Below, in pieces: positions 9,901 to 19,700 of a DNA stretch of 64,000 nt. The translations under genes and the position numbers were made by a program. The stretch spans positions 248,001-312,000 of the forward strand of contig NZ_CP011033.1 in assembly GCF_002310815.1 (NCBI RefSeq). Reading direction: 5' to 3'. The DNA comes from Pseudoalteromonas tunicata (GTDB taxonomy: Bacteria > Pseudomonadota > Gammaproteobacteria > Enterobacterales > Alteromonadaceae). Positions within the stretch are counted from its first letter, which is position 1. Each line of letters opens with the position of its first letter. The notes under the pieces are model-generated. The model did not search any database, was not told the origin of the DNA, and worked only from the letters and a program-made list of their open reading frames with translations.

Positions 9901-12900
9901 AGTTGCTTATGTTCGACCTTGTCTCACATGTGAGACAGAAGAATCTAAGCAAATTCTGATAGCAACGATTAAAGTCCAACTTACAGATACGCTTGCAAGT
10001 TATATGATCCCAAGTGCTTTTATCGTAATGGATGAATGGCCATTAACGCACAATGGTAAGATAGATAGACGGGCTTTACCGCCAAGTACTTTTTGTCAGC
10101 AAAATGGAGATTTTCTTGCTCCTGAAACCAAAGTTGAACATCAGCTTGTCGAAATTTGGTCACATCTGTTAAATATTGAACAGGGTAAAATATCGACTCA
10201 GGCTGACTTTTTTGAGTTAGGTGGGCATTCGCTCTTGTCGGTAAGGTTAGTATCTGAGATACGTAGTCGGTTAAATATCGAAATAGCTGTAAAGGACATT
10301 TTTACATCGAGTACGATTAAACAATTAGCTAGCGTGATTGAGCAAAGCGATTGCACTATGGTGCGACCTAAAATTTTGCCTATAAGTCGTGACCAAAGCC
10401 AATTTGATTTATCTTTTGCCCAACAACGATTGTGGTTTATCGACCACTTTCAAGGCGGCTCTGCGCAATACAATATGCCGATGGCTTTTACGATAGATGG
10501 AGTATTTGACCTCGCTATCGCAGAGCAAGCGTTAAGCGTTATTGTTGCTCGACACGAAGTGCTCAGAACTATTTATCGAGAAGATGTCGACGGTCCAAAA
10601 CAATGTATCTTGCCAGCACAGCCTTTTAAAATTAAACGACTCGATTTGGGTCACCTTTGTGCAGCGCAGTTTCAGCAAATAGTTGAACAACAACTACTTG
10701 AAGATGCGCAGACTCCTTTTGAGCTTTCTACTGATTTGATGCTCAGATCAACTTATCTTTCTTTATCAGATACTCATGCAGTGCTGATGTTGAACATGCA
10801 TCATATTGCATCAGATGGCTGGTCAATAACCCGATTGAAATATGAATTTTTTACTCTATATCATGCGTTTATTGAAGGAAAACCAAATCCTCTTGCTCAA
10901 CTGGAAATTCAGTACGCTGACTTTGCACAGTGGCAGAGAAACTGGTTGCAAGGTGCTGTATTAGAACAACAGTTGGATTATTGGCAAAGACAACTTCATG
11001 ATGTGCCGAGTGTTCATGCGCTACCATTAGACTCTGTAAGACCAGCAGAAAAGCAATATTTAGGTGCTATGGTGATGAGTCGAGTGTCTTCACCGATAAC
11101 TCAACAGCTGTGTCAATTAGCGACTGATAATCAGATGACCCCTTTTATGCTTTTGCATGGTGCACTGGCGTTGACATTGAGTCGTTACAGTAATACCAGT
11201 GATATTGTGATTGGTACGCCAGTTGCTAACCGAATGCAGAGCGAAGTTGAACCTTTGATAGGATTTTTTGTTAATATTCTTGCGCTGCGAGTTAATACCG
11301 AACAGCCCTCACTCTTAGCTTATTTGGCACATGTTAGAGCGACACATTTAGACGCACAAAACCATCAAGACTTACCATTTGAGCAGTTAGTGGATGCATT
11401 AAAAATATCTAGAGCGAGTGGTATTGCACCATTATGTCAGCTGATGGTCTCATTCAATAGCGAACTTGCTAACCAAGATAACATTGCAAGTACTTTACCA
11501 AATCTAGAACTGACACCTTTGATGACTGATGCCTGTGTCGCCAAATTTGACCTTGAAGTCGAATTTTCCCTGTCTGATTATGGATTACAAATAAACTGGA
11601 TATATGATCAATCCTTATTTACAGACTCGCATATTGAGGAGTTAAGCCAGCACCTTAACTTATTACTGGAGCGTTTGATTGACTCCGATGTCGCTCAGCA
11701 GTTACCTGGAGTGATTAATGCACTGCCAAATGAGCTTATTAACTACTTAGTTAATACGCTTAATGATAACCGTAGTGAATATGACCGTACTTTATGTATT
11801 CATGAAGTATTTGAATTACAAGTACGCTTGAATCCAAAGCACATTGCTTTGGTGTATCAGCAGCAGCAATTGAGTTATGAGCAATTAAACAGTAAGGCCA
11901 ATCAGTTAGCTCATTATTTACTAGAGCATTGTATTATAAAGCCTGACACTCTAGTGGGTATTTGTTTAGATCGCTCCTTGGAAATGATTATTGCGACCCT
12001 TGCGGTACTAAAAGCGGGAGGAGCTTATGTACCGTTAGATCCTAGTTATCCAGAAGCTCGATTGAAATACATGCTAGAAGATTCAGCTATAGTCACAATT
12101 CTTGCTAGTAAAATGAGTATTCTAGGAGTTGATATATCTGCTTATCACGTGATCAACATCGATGGTTTGATTTGCGCTGAAGATCCCTTATTTAGCCAGT
12201 ATAGCGATAAGAATATCGCCACAGAATCATTAGGATTATCAGCAAAGAGCTTAGCCTATGAGATTTATACTTCTGGCTCAACAGGGCAGCCCAAAGGTGT
12301 ATTACTTGAACATCAAGGCATAGTCAATTTAGCTAAAAATCAATTTGATGCTTTTAATATTGAGTCTAGCTCTAAAATATTGCACTTTGCTTCAATGAGT
12401 TTTGATGCGGGTACTTGGGAATATGCTATGGCATTACTCAATGGAGCAACTTTGGTTATTGCAGATAAAGATCAGCGAATTTCGACAAAAGCCATTGAAC
12501 AGTTACTTTATGATGCACAAATTAGTCATATCACTTTACCGCCCGCTTTTCTTGCGATGATGTCTTTTAGAGACGACTTATCACTGCAAGCACTGATTGT
12601 TGCTGGAGAAGCGTGTGAGCAAGAGTTAGTTGATCTTTGGTCGGCACAATACAACTTTTATAATGCTTATGGCCCGACAGAGGCCTCGGTATGTGCTTCA
12701 TACCAAAAACTGTATCCACGTGCACAGCTCAGTATCGGTAAGCCTTTGCATAATGTGAGTTTGTATGTATTGGATAAATTTATGGCGTTAGTACCTCCAG
12801 GCGTAATCGGTGAACTCCATATTGGTGGTGATGGTCTTGCCCGTGGATACCATCTTCAGCCTGAATTGACCGCTGAAAAATTTATTCCTAACCCATTTTA

Positions 12901-13627
12901 TGATTTGTTTGATCATCTTGACAGTGAGTTGCTTTATAAAACTGGTGATTTAGCCAAAGTATTACCAGATGGCAGTATTGAGTTTGTCGGACGTCTTGAT
13001 GCACAAGTAAAAATACGTGGTTTTAGAATCGAACTCAGTGAAATCGAAGCGCAACTTAATCAATGTGTTGAACTGGATTCTGCGCTGGTATTAGTTAAAG
13101 AGGCTAAAAATGGCACTAAATTTTTGGTGGCTTATGTCCATCCAAAAGATTTATCACATAGTCATTTTGAATTAACCACGGCATTACAGACGCAGCTCTT
13201 TGGTAATCTACCTGATTATATGATACCGACTTCTTTTGTGGTGGTTGAACGTTGGCCATTGACACCAAATGGTAAGGTGGACAAGAAAGCGCTACCAGAT
13301 TTAGCTCAAAGTTTGGCACAGACGGTTTATATCGCGCCACAAACAGCTACTGAACATACCTTGATTGAGTTGTGGTCTAGGTTATTGGATTTGGCATACG
13401 AGGATATTGGTTGTCATGCCAAATTCTTTGAAATGGGTGGCAATTCAATTCTCGTAACCAGACTCGAAACTTTGATCCGCAGTACATTTTCGGTTGATTT
13501 TGCTATTAAAGACTTATTTTCCCTAACAATGTTAAAGGATCAAGCATTGCATATTGATTATTTGCTTAGTCGTTCAGTTAGCATGATAGCAGATACCGAG
13601 GAAGAGCTTGAAGAAATGGACTGGTGA
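6959..13627 (+). CDS. NRPS, two modules: dock-C-A-T-C-A-T
   Basis: A 2222-residue synthetase adding two residues. Residues 1-60 form a TubC-type N-terminal docking domain, so it expects a chain from another protein. C1 (about 72-500) has HHIAADGWS near 203 and looks like an L-accepting (LCL) domain. A1 (from about 540) has YILYTSGSTGRPKG near 690; its code reads D-V-Q-F-F-A-H-V-A-K, closest to Pro codes such as DVQFIAHVVK. T1 is FFELGGHSLLS (about 1084). C2 has HHIASDGWS (about 1281). A2 (from about 1611) reads DAWTIAAVCK, one change from the GrsA Phe code. T2 is FFEMGGNSIL (about 2155), with Asn where the other carriers have His. The acidic tail TEEELEEMDW may be a docking tail. A1 contains the CLTCET palindrome insert. 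A 167-bp gap separates it from the next gene. Confidence 0.93.
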   Translation: MKQFFLKLSEKGIKLTVDDQGKLLVRGQVKLLTQDDKDFLINNKPKIITAIKNNLRASSNKQSSIVSCNLGSRSSVLSFSQRRLWFIDKLQQGSSEYNIPVTYHVKGSLNIALVEKTLNEIVKRHNVLRTVYKEYLGEPQQEVLMDTNVTISCKIFKSAEAQYQALQQETVKLFDLSKDVMLRASYLQLECDQADNGILIFNVHHIAADGWSMDVLTREFLALYQAFEQGHPSPLADLPVQYMDFADWQQKKFIEYGLQDQITYWQRQLHQIPTLHQIPLDHERPMEKQFQGDLVTTILDKYTAEKLLQIAKKYQLTPFMLLHGALALVLSRHSGSDDIVIGSPVANRQEAVLESLIGFFVNTLVLRVNTDHCTLNDYFKHIRQVHLEAQSNQDVPFEQLVEALNVPRSNTHSPLFQILLTTNNEFDVDNNSIEELKLGSASLQPMHETSLTTKFDLDIHMALNDEGVSTAWTYDVSLFNKAHIEQLNQHLLNVLKSLADMADSMFDIPEETSLSTVNMFSSQEETLANALAKGPKIISDFSSMHAMFEYQASINPHHVALKFENNELTFQALNEKADIIADILIARYKVTKGQPIGLYGERSQAMICGVIAILKAGAVYVAMDVNAPSDRLNHIIAELNLSLVLCNQQIDIPSSFSSLTVVSLDELTNDKVEIGSPVRPDIGEDDAAYILYTSGSTGRPKGVCQKHGTLVNLVSHQAKIDGITQAYNTLQFTPLTFDVSAQELATSWLTGSCLTLISQKQKDQLEKLAQLLYQLNIERLFVPPAVFDLIAEHVNTSTSKLPCLREVFVAGDVLKMTTNIQRFMASHPQCALYNHYGPTETHVATTYRVFPEQLGDMSIGRAIANTACYVLDTRLLPVPIGCVGELFVSGPGVALGYVNNSELTAESFIHHELYNEVIYKTGDLVRYNRDGTLHFIGRADNQIKIRGFRIELGEVTFAIEAQPDIDSAVVVVNELAGNKQLVAYVRPCLTCETEESKQILIATIKVQLTDTLASYMIPSAFIVMDEWPLTHNGKIDRRALPPSTFCQQNGDFLAPETKVEHQLVEIWSHLLNIEQGKISTQADFFELGGHSLLSVRLVSEIRSRLNIEIAVKDIFTSSTIKQLASVIEQSDCTMVRPKILPISRDQSQFDLSFAQQRLWFIDHFQGGSAQYNMPMAFTIDGVFDLAIAEQALSVIVARHEVLRTIYREDVDGPKQCILPAQPFKIKRLDLGHLCAAQFQQIVEQQLLEDAQTPFELSTDLMLRSTYLSLSDTHAVLMLNMHHIASDGWSITRLKYEFFTLYHAFIEGKPNPLAQLEIQYADFAQWQRNWLQGAVLEQQLDYWQRQLHDVPSVHALPLDSVRPAEKQYLGAMVMSRVSSPITQQLCQLATDNQMTPFMLLHGALALTLSRYSNTSDIVIGTPVANRMQSEVEPLIGFFVNILALRVNTEQPSLLAYLAHVRATHLDAQNHQDLPFEQLVDALKISRASGIAPLCQLMVSFNSELANQDNIASTLPNLELTPLMTDACVAKFDLEVEFSLSDYGLQINWIYDQSLFTDSHIEELSQHLNLLLERLIDSDVAQQLPGVINALPNELINYLVNTLNDNRSEYDRTLCIHEVFELQVRLNPKHIALVYQQQQLSYEQLNSKANQLAHYLLEHCIIKPDTLVGICLDRSLEMIIATLAVLKAGGAYVPLDPSYPEARLKYMLEDSAIVTILASKMSILGVDISAYHVINIDGLICAEDPLFSQYSDKNIATESLGLSAKSLAYEIYTSGSTGQPKGVLLEHQGIVNLAKNQFDAFNIESSSKILHFASMSFDAGTWEYAMALLNGATLVIADKDQRISTKAIEQLLYDAQISHITLPPAFLAMMSFRDDLSLQALIVAGEACEQELVDLWSAQYNFYNAYGPTEASVCASYQKLYPRAQLSIGKPLHNVSLYVLDKFMALVPPGVIGELHIGGDGLARGYHLQPELTAEKFIPNPFYDLFDHLDSELLYKTGDLAKVLPDGSIEFVGRLDAQVKIRGFRIELSEIEAQLNQCVELDSALVLVKEAKNGTKFLVAYVHPKDLSHSHFELTTALQTQLFGNLPDYMIPTSFVVVERWPLTPNGKVDKKALPDLAQSLAQTVYIAPQTATEHTLIELWSRLLDLAYEDIGCHAKFFEMGGNSILVTRLETLIRSTFSVDFAIKDLFSLTMLKDQALHIDYLLSRSVSMIADTEEELEEMDW
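9920..9937. repeat. In-frame 18-bp palindrome (copy 1)
   Basis: TGTCTCACATGTGAGACA is a perfect palindrome. It encodes exactly six residues, CLTCET, in a variable loop of the A domain between the LVAYV strand and the motif before the NGKIDRR lysine motif. It is preceded by CCT in all three copies. Confidence 0.85.
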
Positions 13628-13710
13628 TTAACTGAGTCCTTTTATTTATATGGTTATGTTAGAAATCCTTCCTCATTTGGTAGGGGCAAACAGTGGGGCA
13701 TTTCTCAGGG

Positions 13711-13747
13711 GAAAGTCGCTTAGCCTGTGTTACAGGCACCGACTTTC
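13711..13747 (+). promoter_or_regulatory. Two-tier stem-loop between NRPS genes 1 and 2
   Basis: Outer stem GAAAGTCG (13711-13718) with CGACTTTC (13740-13747); inner stem GCCTGT (13723-13728) with ACAGGC (13732-13737) and a 3-nt loop. No T run follows, so it looks like an mRNA-stabilising, processing or attenuation element rather than a plain terminator. It fills the centre of the 167-bp gap, which holds no gene. Confidence 0.5.
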
Positions 13748-13794
13748 AAAATTAAGAGTATTTAACAAACATAAGTCAGAGTTAGTCATTCATT

Positions 13795-16700
13795 ATGGAA
13801 AATATCAAACAACTACTGGTTGAGCTTGAACGAGCGGGGATCAGGCTATACCTCGATAGCGGGACGTTAAAATCTAAGGCGAAAAGTGGCGCTATTACAG
13901 CCGAGATTGCTGCGAAAATCAAAAAAAATAAAGCAGCCATCGTAGATACACTCGCGCAGCTCACTCAGGTACATACTGTCAGTCAAGTAATACCAAGAGC
14001 CGATCAAACAAGTTATCCAATTTCTTTTGCCCAGCAACGATTGTTTACTTTAGATAAACTTAAAGGTGGGTCGGCTGAGTACCATATGCCAATGGCATTT
14101 AAGATGTCTGGTGATATTGAGTTTTCCATCTTGGAACGAGTCTTTTGCGAGATCATTACCCGGCACCAAGTTCTGCGATCCGTATTTCATTTGAGCGAAG
14201 CGCAATTAGTACAGCATTTACTTGATGCGCAGGATTTTACCATTAAGTATGATCAGCTTGATACATGTGACGAACAACAGCAGACGCTACAAATAGCCAA
14301 CTTTATTGCGCAAGAATCAGAGCAGATATTTGACTTGGAACAGGACTTTATGATCAAGGTGAGTTATCTCACTTTGCCTCAGGGAACAACAAAACAAGGG
14401 GTCTTGTTTATCAATTTGCACCACATTGCGACAGATGGCTGGTCAATGGAGATACTGTTACGGGAGTTTTTTGCTTTATATCAAGCTTATAGTAATGATA
14501 AGAGTAATCCGCTAGGTGAATTACCAATTCAATACAGTGATTTTGCAAAGTGGCAAAGAGATTGGCTAAAGGATGAGGTACTTGAGTCGCAACTTACCTA
14601 TTGGCAACAGCAGTTGAATGATTTACCCGCAGTACATAGTCTGCCACTGGATTATCCAAGAGCTGAAATTAAAGCATACGATGGAGCATTAGTTAGTCGT
14701 CAATTATCGTCGGATATGTGCGCTAAATTACTAGTGCTTGCTCAAAAGTTATCTTTGACTCCGTTTATGTTGGTACATGGTGCTTTGGCATTAGTTCTCT
14801 CACGCAACAGTAATCAGCATGATATCGTCATTGGTACGCCTGTTGCGAATCGAAGACAATTGGAACTTGAGTCGCTTATTGGTTTCTTTGTTAATACGTT
14901 ATTGTTGAGACTTAATACTGAAAACCAGCCGTTAAGCCATTTTTTTGCACAGCTTAGACAGGTTCATTTGGATGCACAATCACATCAGGATTTACCATTT
15001 GAAAAGCTTGTAGAGGTGTTAAAAGTGCCTCGCAGTACGGCTTATAGTCCGCTATTCCAAATTATGCTAACCACTAATTCTGAATATGGCACTCGCAATT
15101 TAGCTACCGAACTTGCTGGAGTAACAATTTCACCACTTTATAATGAAAAAATACTTACGAAGTTCGACCTGGATATTAATGCGACTCTCAGTATGCAGGG
15201 TGGGATAATTGAATGGACGTATGACTTGGCGTTATTTTCTCAAACGCATATCGAATTATTGGCTGACCATTTACAGACTGTATTGAGTTTTTTAGCTGAT
15301 TGGGATGAAAATCAACACTGTACTACAACTTCTATTCCAATGCTTACGGATAAAGAATGTACTCAACTTAATACTTATAATGCACATCAATTGCACTATG
15401 AAAAATCTTTATGTATTCATGAGTTATTTGAAACTCAAGCCAGCGCGCACCCCGAACGCATTGCACTAGAGTGTGCAGGACAAGTTTTAACGTATGAAGC
15501 GCTAAATACTAAGGCGAACCAGCTTGCCCATTATTTGCGATCTGAGCACAATATTGGGCCCGAGAGTTCAGTTGGTTTATGTGTCGAGCGCTCACTTGAT
15601 ATGATTATCGCTATGCTGGCAATTTTGAAAGCTGGTGGCGCTTATGTACCTCTAGACCCCAATTACCCAGCGACACGTTTAGCCTACTTAATAAATGATG
15701 CTCGTTTGTCTGTGGTTTTAAGCCAGCAAGATGTGGTAGAAAAAGTTCCGTTATCTCAAGCTACACTAGTATTACTTAATGGCTTACTTGATGAATCAAA
15801 CAGTCCCTTTTCACTTTATCCAAACAGTAATTTGAACCGAGCCGAAACAGGTATCAATGAAACAAATTTGGCCTATCTTATTTATACATCAGGTTCAACA
15901 GGTAACCCAAAAGGTGTCATGATTGAGCACCGTAATACAGTTGCAATGCTGCATTGGGCGAAACAAGCCTTTAATGACCATGAGTTGGAAAAAGTATTAG
16001 CTTCAACGTCGTTGAACTTTGATCTTTCAGTCTTTGAGATTTTCTTGCCAATCTGTTTTGGTTTTCAGTGCGTGATAGTGAAAAATGCATTGGCTTTGAC
16101 TGAGCATTCATTGGATGTCAGTATGATTAATACAGTTCCTTCAGCTATGAAAGCACTGCTTGAGGTGGGAGCACTGCCCGAGAGTCTTAAAGTGGTTAAT
16201 TTGGCTGGTGAACCATTAACGGCGCAACAAGTTAATCAAATTTTCGCTATTCTCCCTGATGTTGCGGTTTGCAACCTCTACGGTCCCTCAGAAGACACAA
16301 CATATTCAACCTATGCTCGATTCACTTCACATCTAAATCGGGTACCAGATATTGGTAAAGTGATAGCGAATAGTCAGGCATATATTCTTGGTAATGCACA
16401 ACAATTACTGCCAATCGGCACGGTAGGTGAATTGTATCTGGGAGGTTCGGGTGTGGCTCGTGGTTATTTGAATCTCCCAGAATTGACTGCTGAACGTTTT
16501 ATTAATAATCCTTATTTTGAACCCAACGGCGTAAACTCAAGTCCTCGATTATATCGAACGGGTGATTTGGTACGTTATCGTAATGACGGTAGTATCGAAT
16601 TTATTGGTCGTATTGATGATCAAGTTAAAGTTCGGGGTTTTAGAATTGAATTAGGAGAAATAGAACACGCTCTTAATCAATTGTCGGAAATTGCAACTTC

Positions 16701-19700
16701 GTTAGTCATTGCGCGTAAACTTCCTGATGGTGCACAACAACTCGTAGCATATATCCAACCTTGTCTCACGTGTGAGACAGTAACAAATTCAGACCAAAAT
16801 ACCTTGTTGTCAGCAATAAAGGATGCACTTAGTGCGACGATCCCAAGTTATATGATGCCTAGTCAGTATGTTTTTTTAACCCAATGGCCATTGACACCAA
16901 ACGGTAAGATAGATAAAAACGCTTTGCCAGCCCCAAATGGAATATTGGTTGGACAAGAGTATGTTGCACCTAACAGTGATATTGAGTTTTTGCTTACTGA
17001 AATATGGGGAGAGTTGTTAGGCCTTCAGGCTGAGCAGATAAGTACCACAGCTAACTTTTTTGAACTAGGTGGTCATTCTTTACTTATCATGCAATTACTC
17101 GCAAAACTTCAGCACCATAAGTTAGTTTGTTCCGCTCAGCAATTGTTTCAGGCTGGGAGCTTAGCGGCGATGGCGCAACACATTTCAATAGCCCCTCATG
17201 CACTCGATACTTTTGAAGTACCTGACAATCTGATCCCAAAAGAATGTAATTATATTACACCGGCTATGCTTCCTTTAGTTGAGTTATCGCAAGAGGAAAT
17301 AGAACAAATAGCTAATACTGTTAGCGGTAACATGGAAAATATTCAAGATATTTACCCGTTAGCACCACTTCAGGAGGGAGTACTGTTTGTTCATACTATG
17401 AATTCAAAACATGATCCTTATGTGACCACAGCAAGCTTTGAATTTGATAGTGATATGGCCTTGACTGAGTTTGTTCAACAACTTGAATGGTTAATCGAAC
17501 GTCATGATGTTCTGAGAACCGCGATTTTATGGCGTGGTCGTGCACAAGCGCTGCAGGTCGTGCAGCGTCGAGCATACTTGCCAGTGACAAGGTTAGATTT
17601 ATCGGGCTCTGATTTAAAATCGGCATTTGAAACCTATGTTGCACAAGGGGCGCACGGTTTTGAGCTTGAAACAGCCCCGTTAATTGAGCTCGTTGTGACA
17701 CCCACGGATGAGCAGGGGCGGATTTTTGCCTTGTTAAAATTCCACCATCTGATTACTGACCACGTTTCGTTGGATATTTTGATGTCTGAACTCAGTGCAC
17801 CGGATTTGACGCAGTTGCCTCCTCCTTTACCTTATCGTGAATTCATCGCCCGCTCATTGCATAACACCGCCAACTTGAATGTAGCCGAGTTCTTTAGTGA
17901 AAAACTCGGTGACATTGATACACCTACCTTACCATTTGATTTAGCACACGTAGCATCAGATGGTAATGATGTTGTTGAGTATGGTGATGAAGTGGCACTC
18001 ACTCAATCTGAGGATATTCGCCGCCTAGCAAAACGCCATCAATGTAGCCCCGCAGCGTTGTTTCACCTTGCTTGGGCGCAGGTATTAAGTGCCTGCTGTG
18101 GCCGTGATGATGTGGTTTTTGGTACTGTGATGTCGGGTCGTATGAATGGCATGCCAGGTATTGAGCGCATGATGGGGATGTTGATTAATACCTTACCGCT
18201 GCGTTTACCGTTAAAAAACCTTCAGGTGACAGACGCGTTACGGCTGGTGAATCAGGAACTGCAAGCATTGCTGCCTTATGAGCAAGTCTCGTTGGCTCAA
18301 GCGCAAAGTTACAGTGGAATTGGCGGCAATACACCGCTGTTTAGTGCCATCTTAAACTACCGTCATCAGGCGCAAGCGCCAGCGCAATCAAGCTCAATGC
18401 CCGAGCAAGCAAGTGCGAGGCTGCTGAGCACACGAGAGCGGACGAATTATCCCTTTGAGCTTTCAGTGAATGACCAAGGAGAAGGGCATTGTTTTACACT
18501 GGACTTTCAGATTGAACGCCGTATTGAGGCAAAGCGCATCGCGGTTTATATGCAGACAGCGCTCAATAGCTTAGTCACGGCACTGTTAAATGACTCTAAT
18601 AGTCCAGTGACCGAATTAACGGTGTTGCCACATGCAGAACGAACACAACAATTGATTGATTGGCAAGCGGCGTCTGCGATCTATCCGAAAAAGGCTTGTA
18701 TTCATGAGGTCTTTGAACAACGGGTCGCTGACACCCCCGATGCCATAGCGCTCAGTTGTAATGAGCAAGTCTTGAGCTACCGGCAATTAAACGAGCGAGC
18801 GAATCAAGTCGCACATTACCTTCAAGATAGGCATCAAATTGGCGCCAATAGCCGTGTGGGTTTATGTATTGGGCGCTCAGTTGAGATGATTATTGGTACG
18901 TTAGCGATTTTAAAAGCAGGGGCCGCTTATGTGCCGCTCGACCCACAGGCGCCCCAATCACGTTTAGCCTACATGCTTGAAGACACCGCAGTGAGTGTGA
19001 TACTGACAGCGGAATCACAGGCAACAGCACTGCACTTTAGTGATGTGCCGCAAATTTGTTTAGACCAACATGATGCGCTCATATCGCAGCAAAGCAGCAA
19101 TAACCTCAGCCGAGCAACTGGGCTCAGTAGCGAGTCACTTGCCTATGTGATTTATACCTCGGGTTCTACAGGGCATCCTAAAGGCGTCATGACCCCTCAT
19201 CGGGCGGTTAATCGTTTAGTCTGCTCACCGAATTTCATGACGTTAGACAAAGAGACGGTTTTTTTACAATGTGCCACCATTGCCTTTGATGCTGCCACAT
19301 TAGAAATCTGGGGGCCATTGTTAAATGGCGGGCGCTGTGTCTTGTTCCCAGACGAATTAATCACGCTAGAGCGCCTGAACGCGGTACTGGCAGCGCAGCA
19401 GGTGACGGCGATGTGGTTAACATCGGGCTTATTTACGCAGTGGAGTACAGCCTGTCAACCGGGGCTTGCATTGGAGTATGTGCTTGCTGGAGGCGATGTA
19501 CTCAATCCGCAAGCAGTTAAAGCCGTACAACAGGCGTTGCCAGATGTGAGCGTTATCAACGGGTATGGGCCGACAGAAAATACCACCTTTACGTGTTGTT
19601 ACCCGATACCACGTGGCCAGGATTTATCCGCAGGTGTTCCGATAGGGCAAGGCGTACAAGGGGATGTGGTGCTAATTTTATCAGCACAAGGCAGCTTAGT

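Noticed and set aside
13628..13794. Intrinsic terminator splitting the NRPS operon
   Set aside because: The stem is good but no T run follows; a regulatory or processing hairpin is the safer call.
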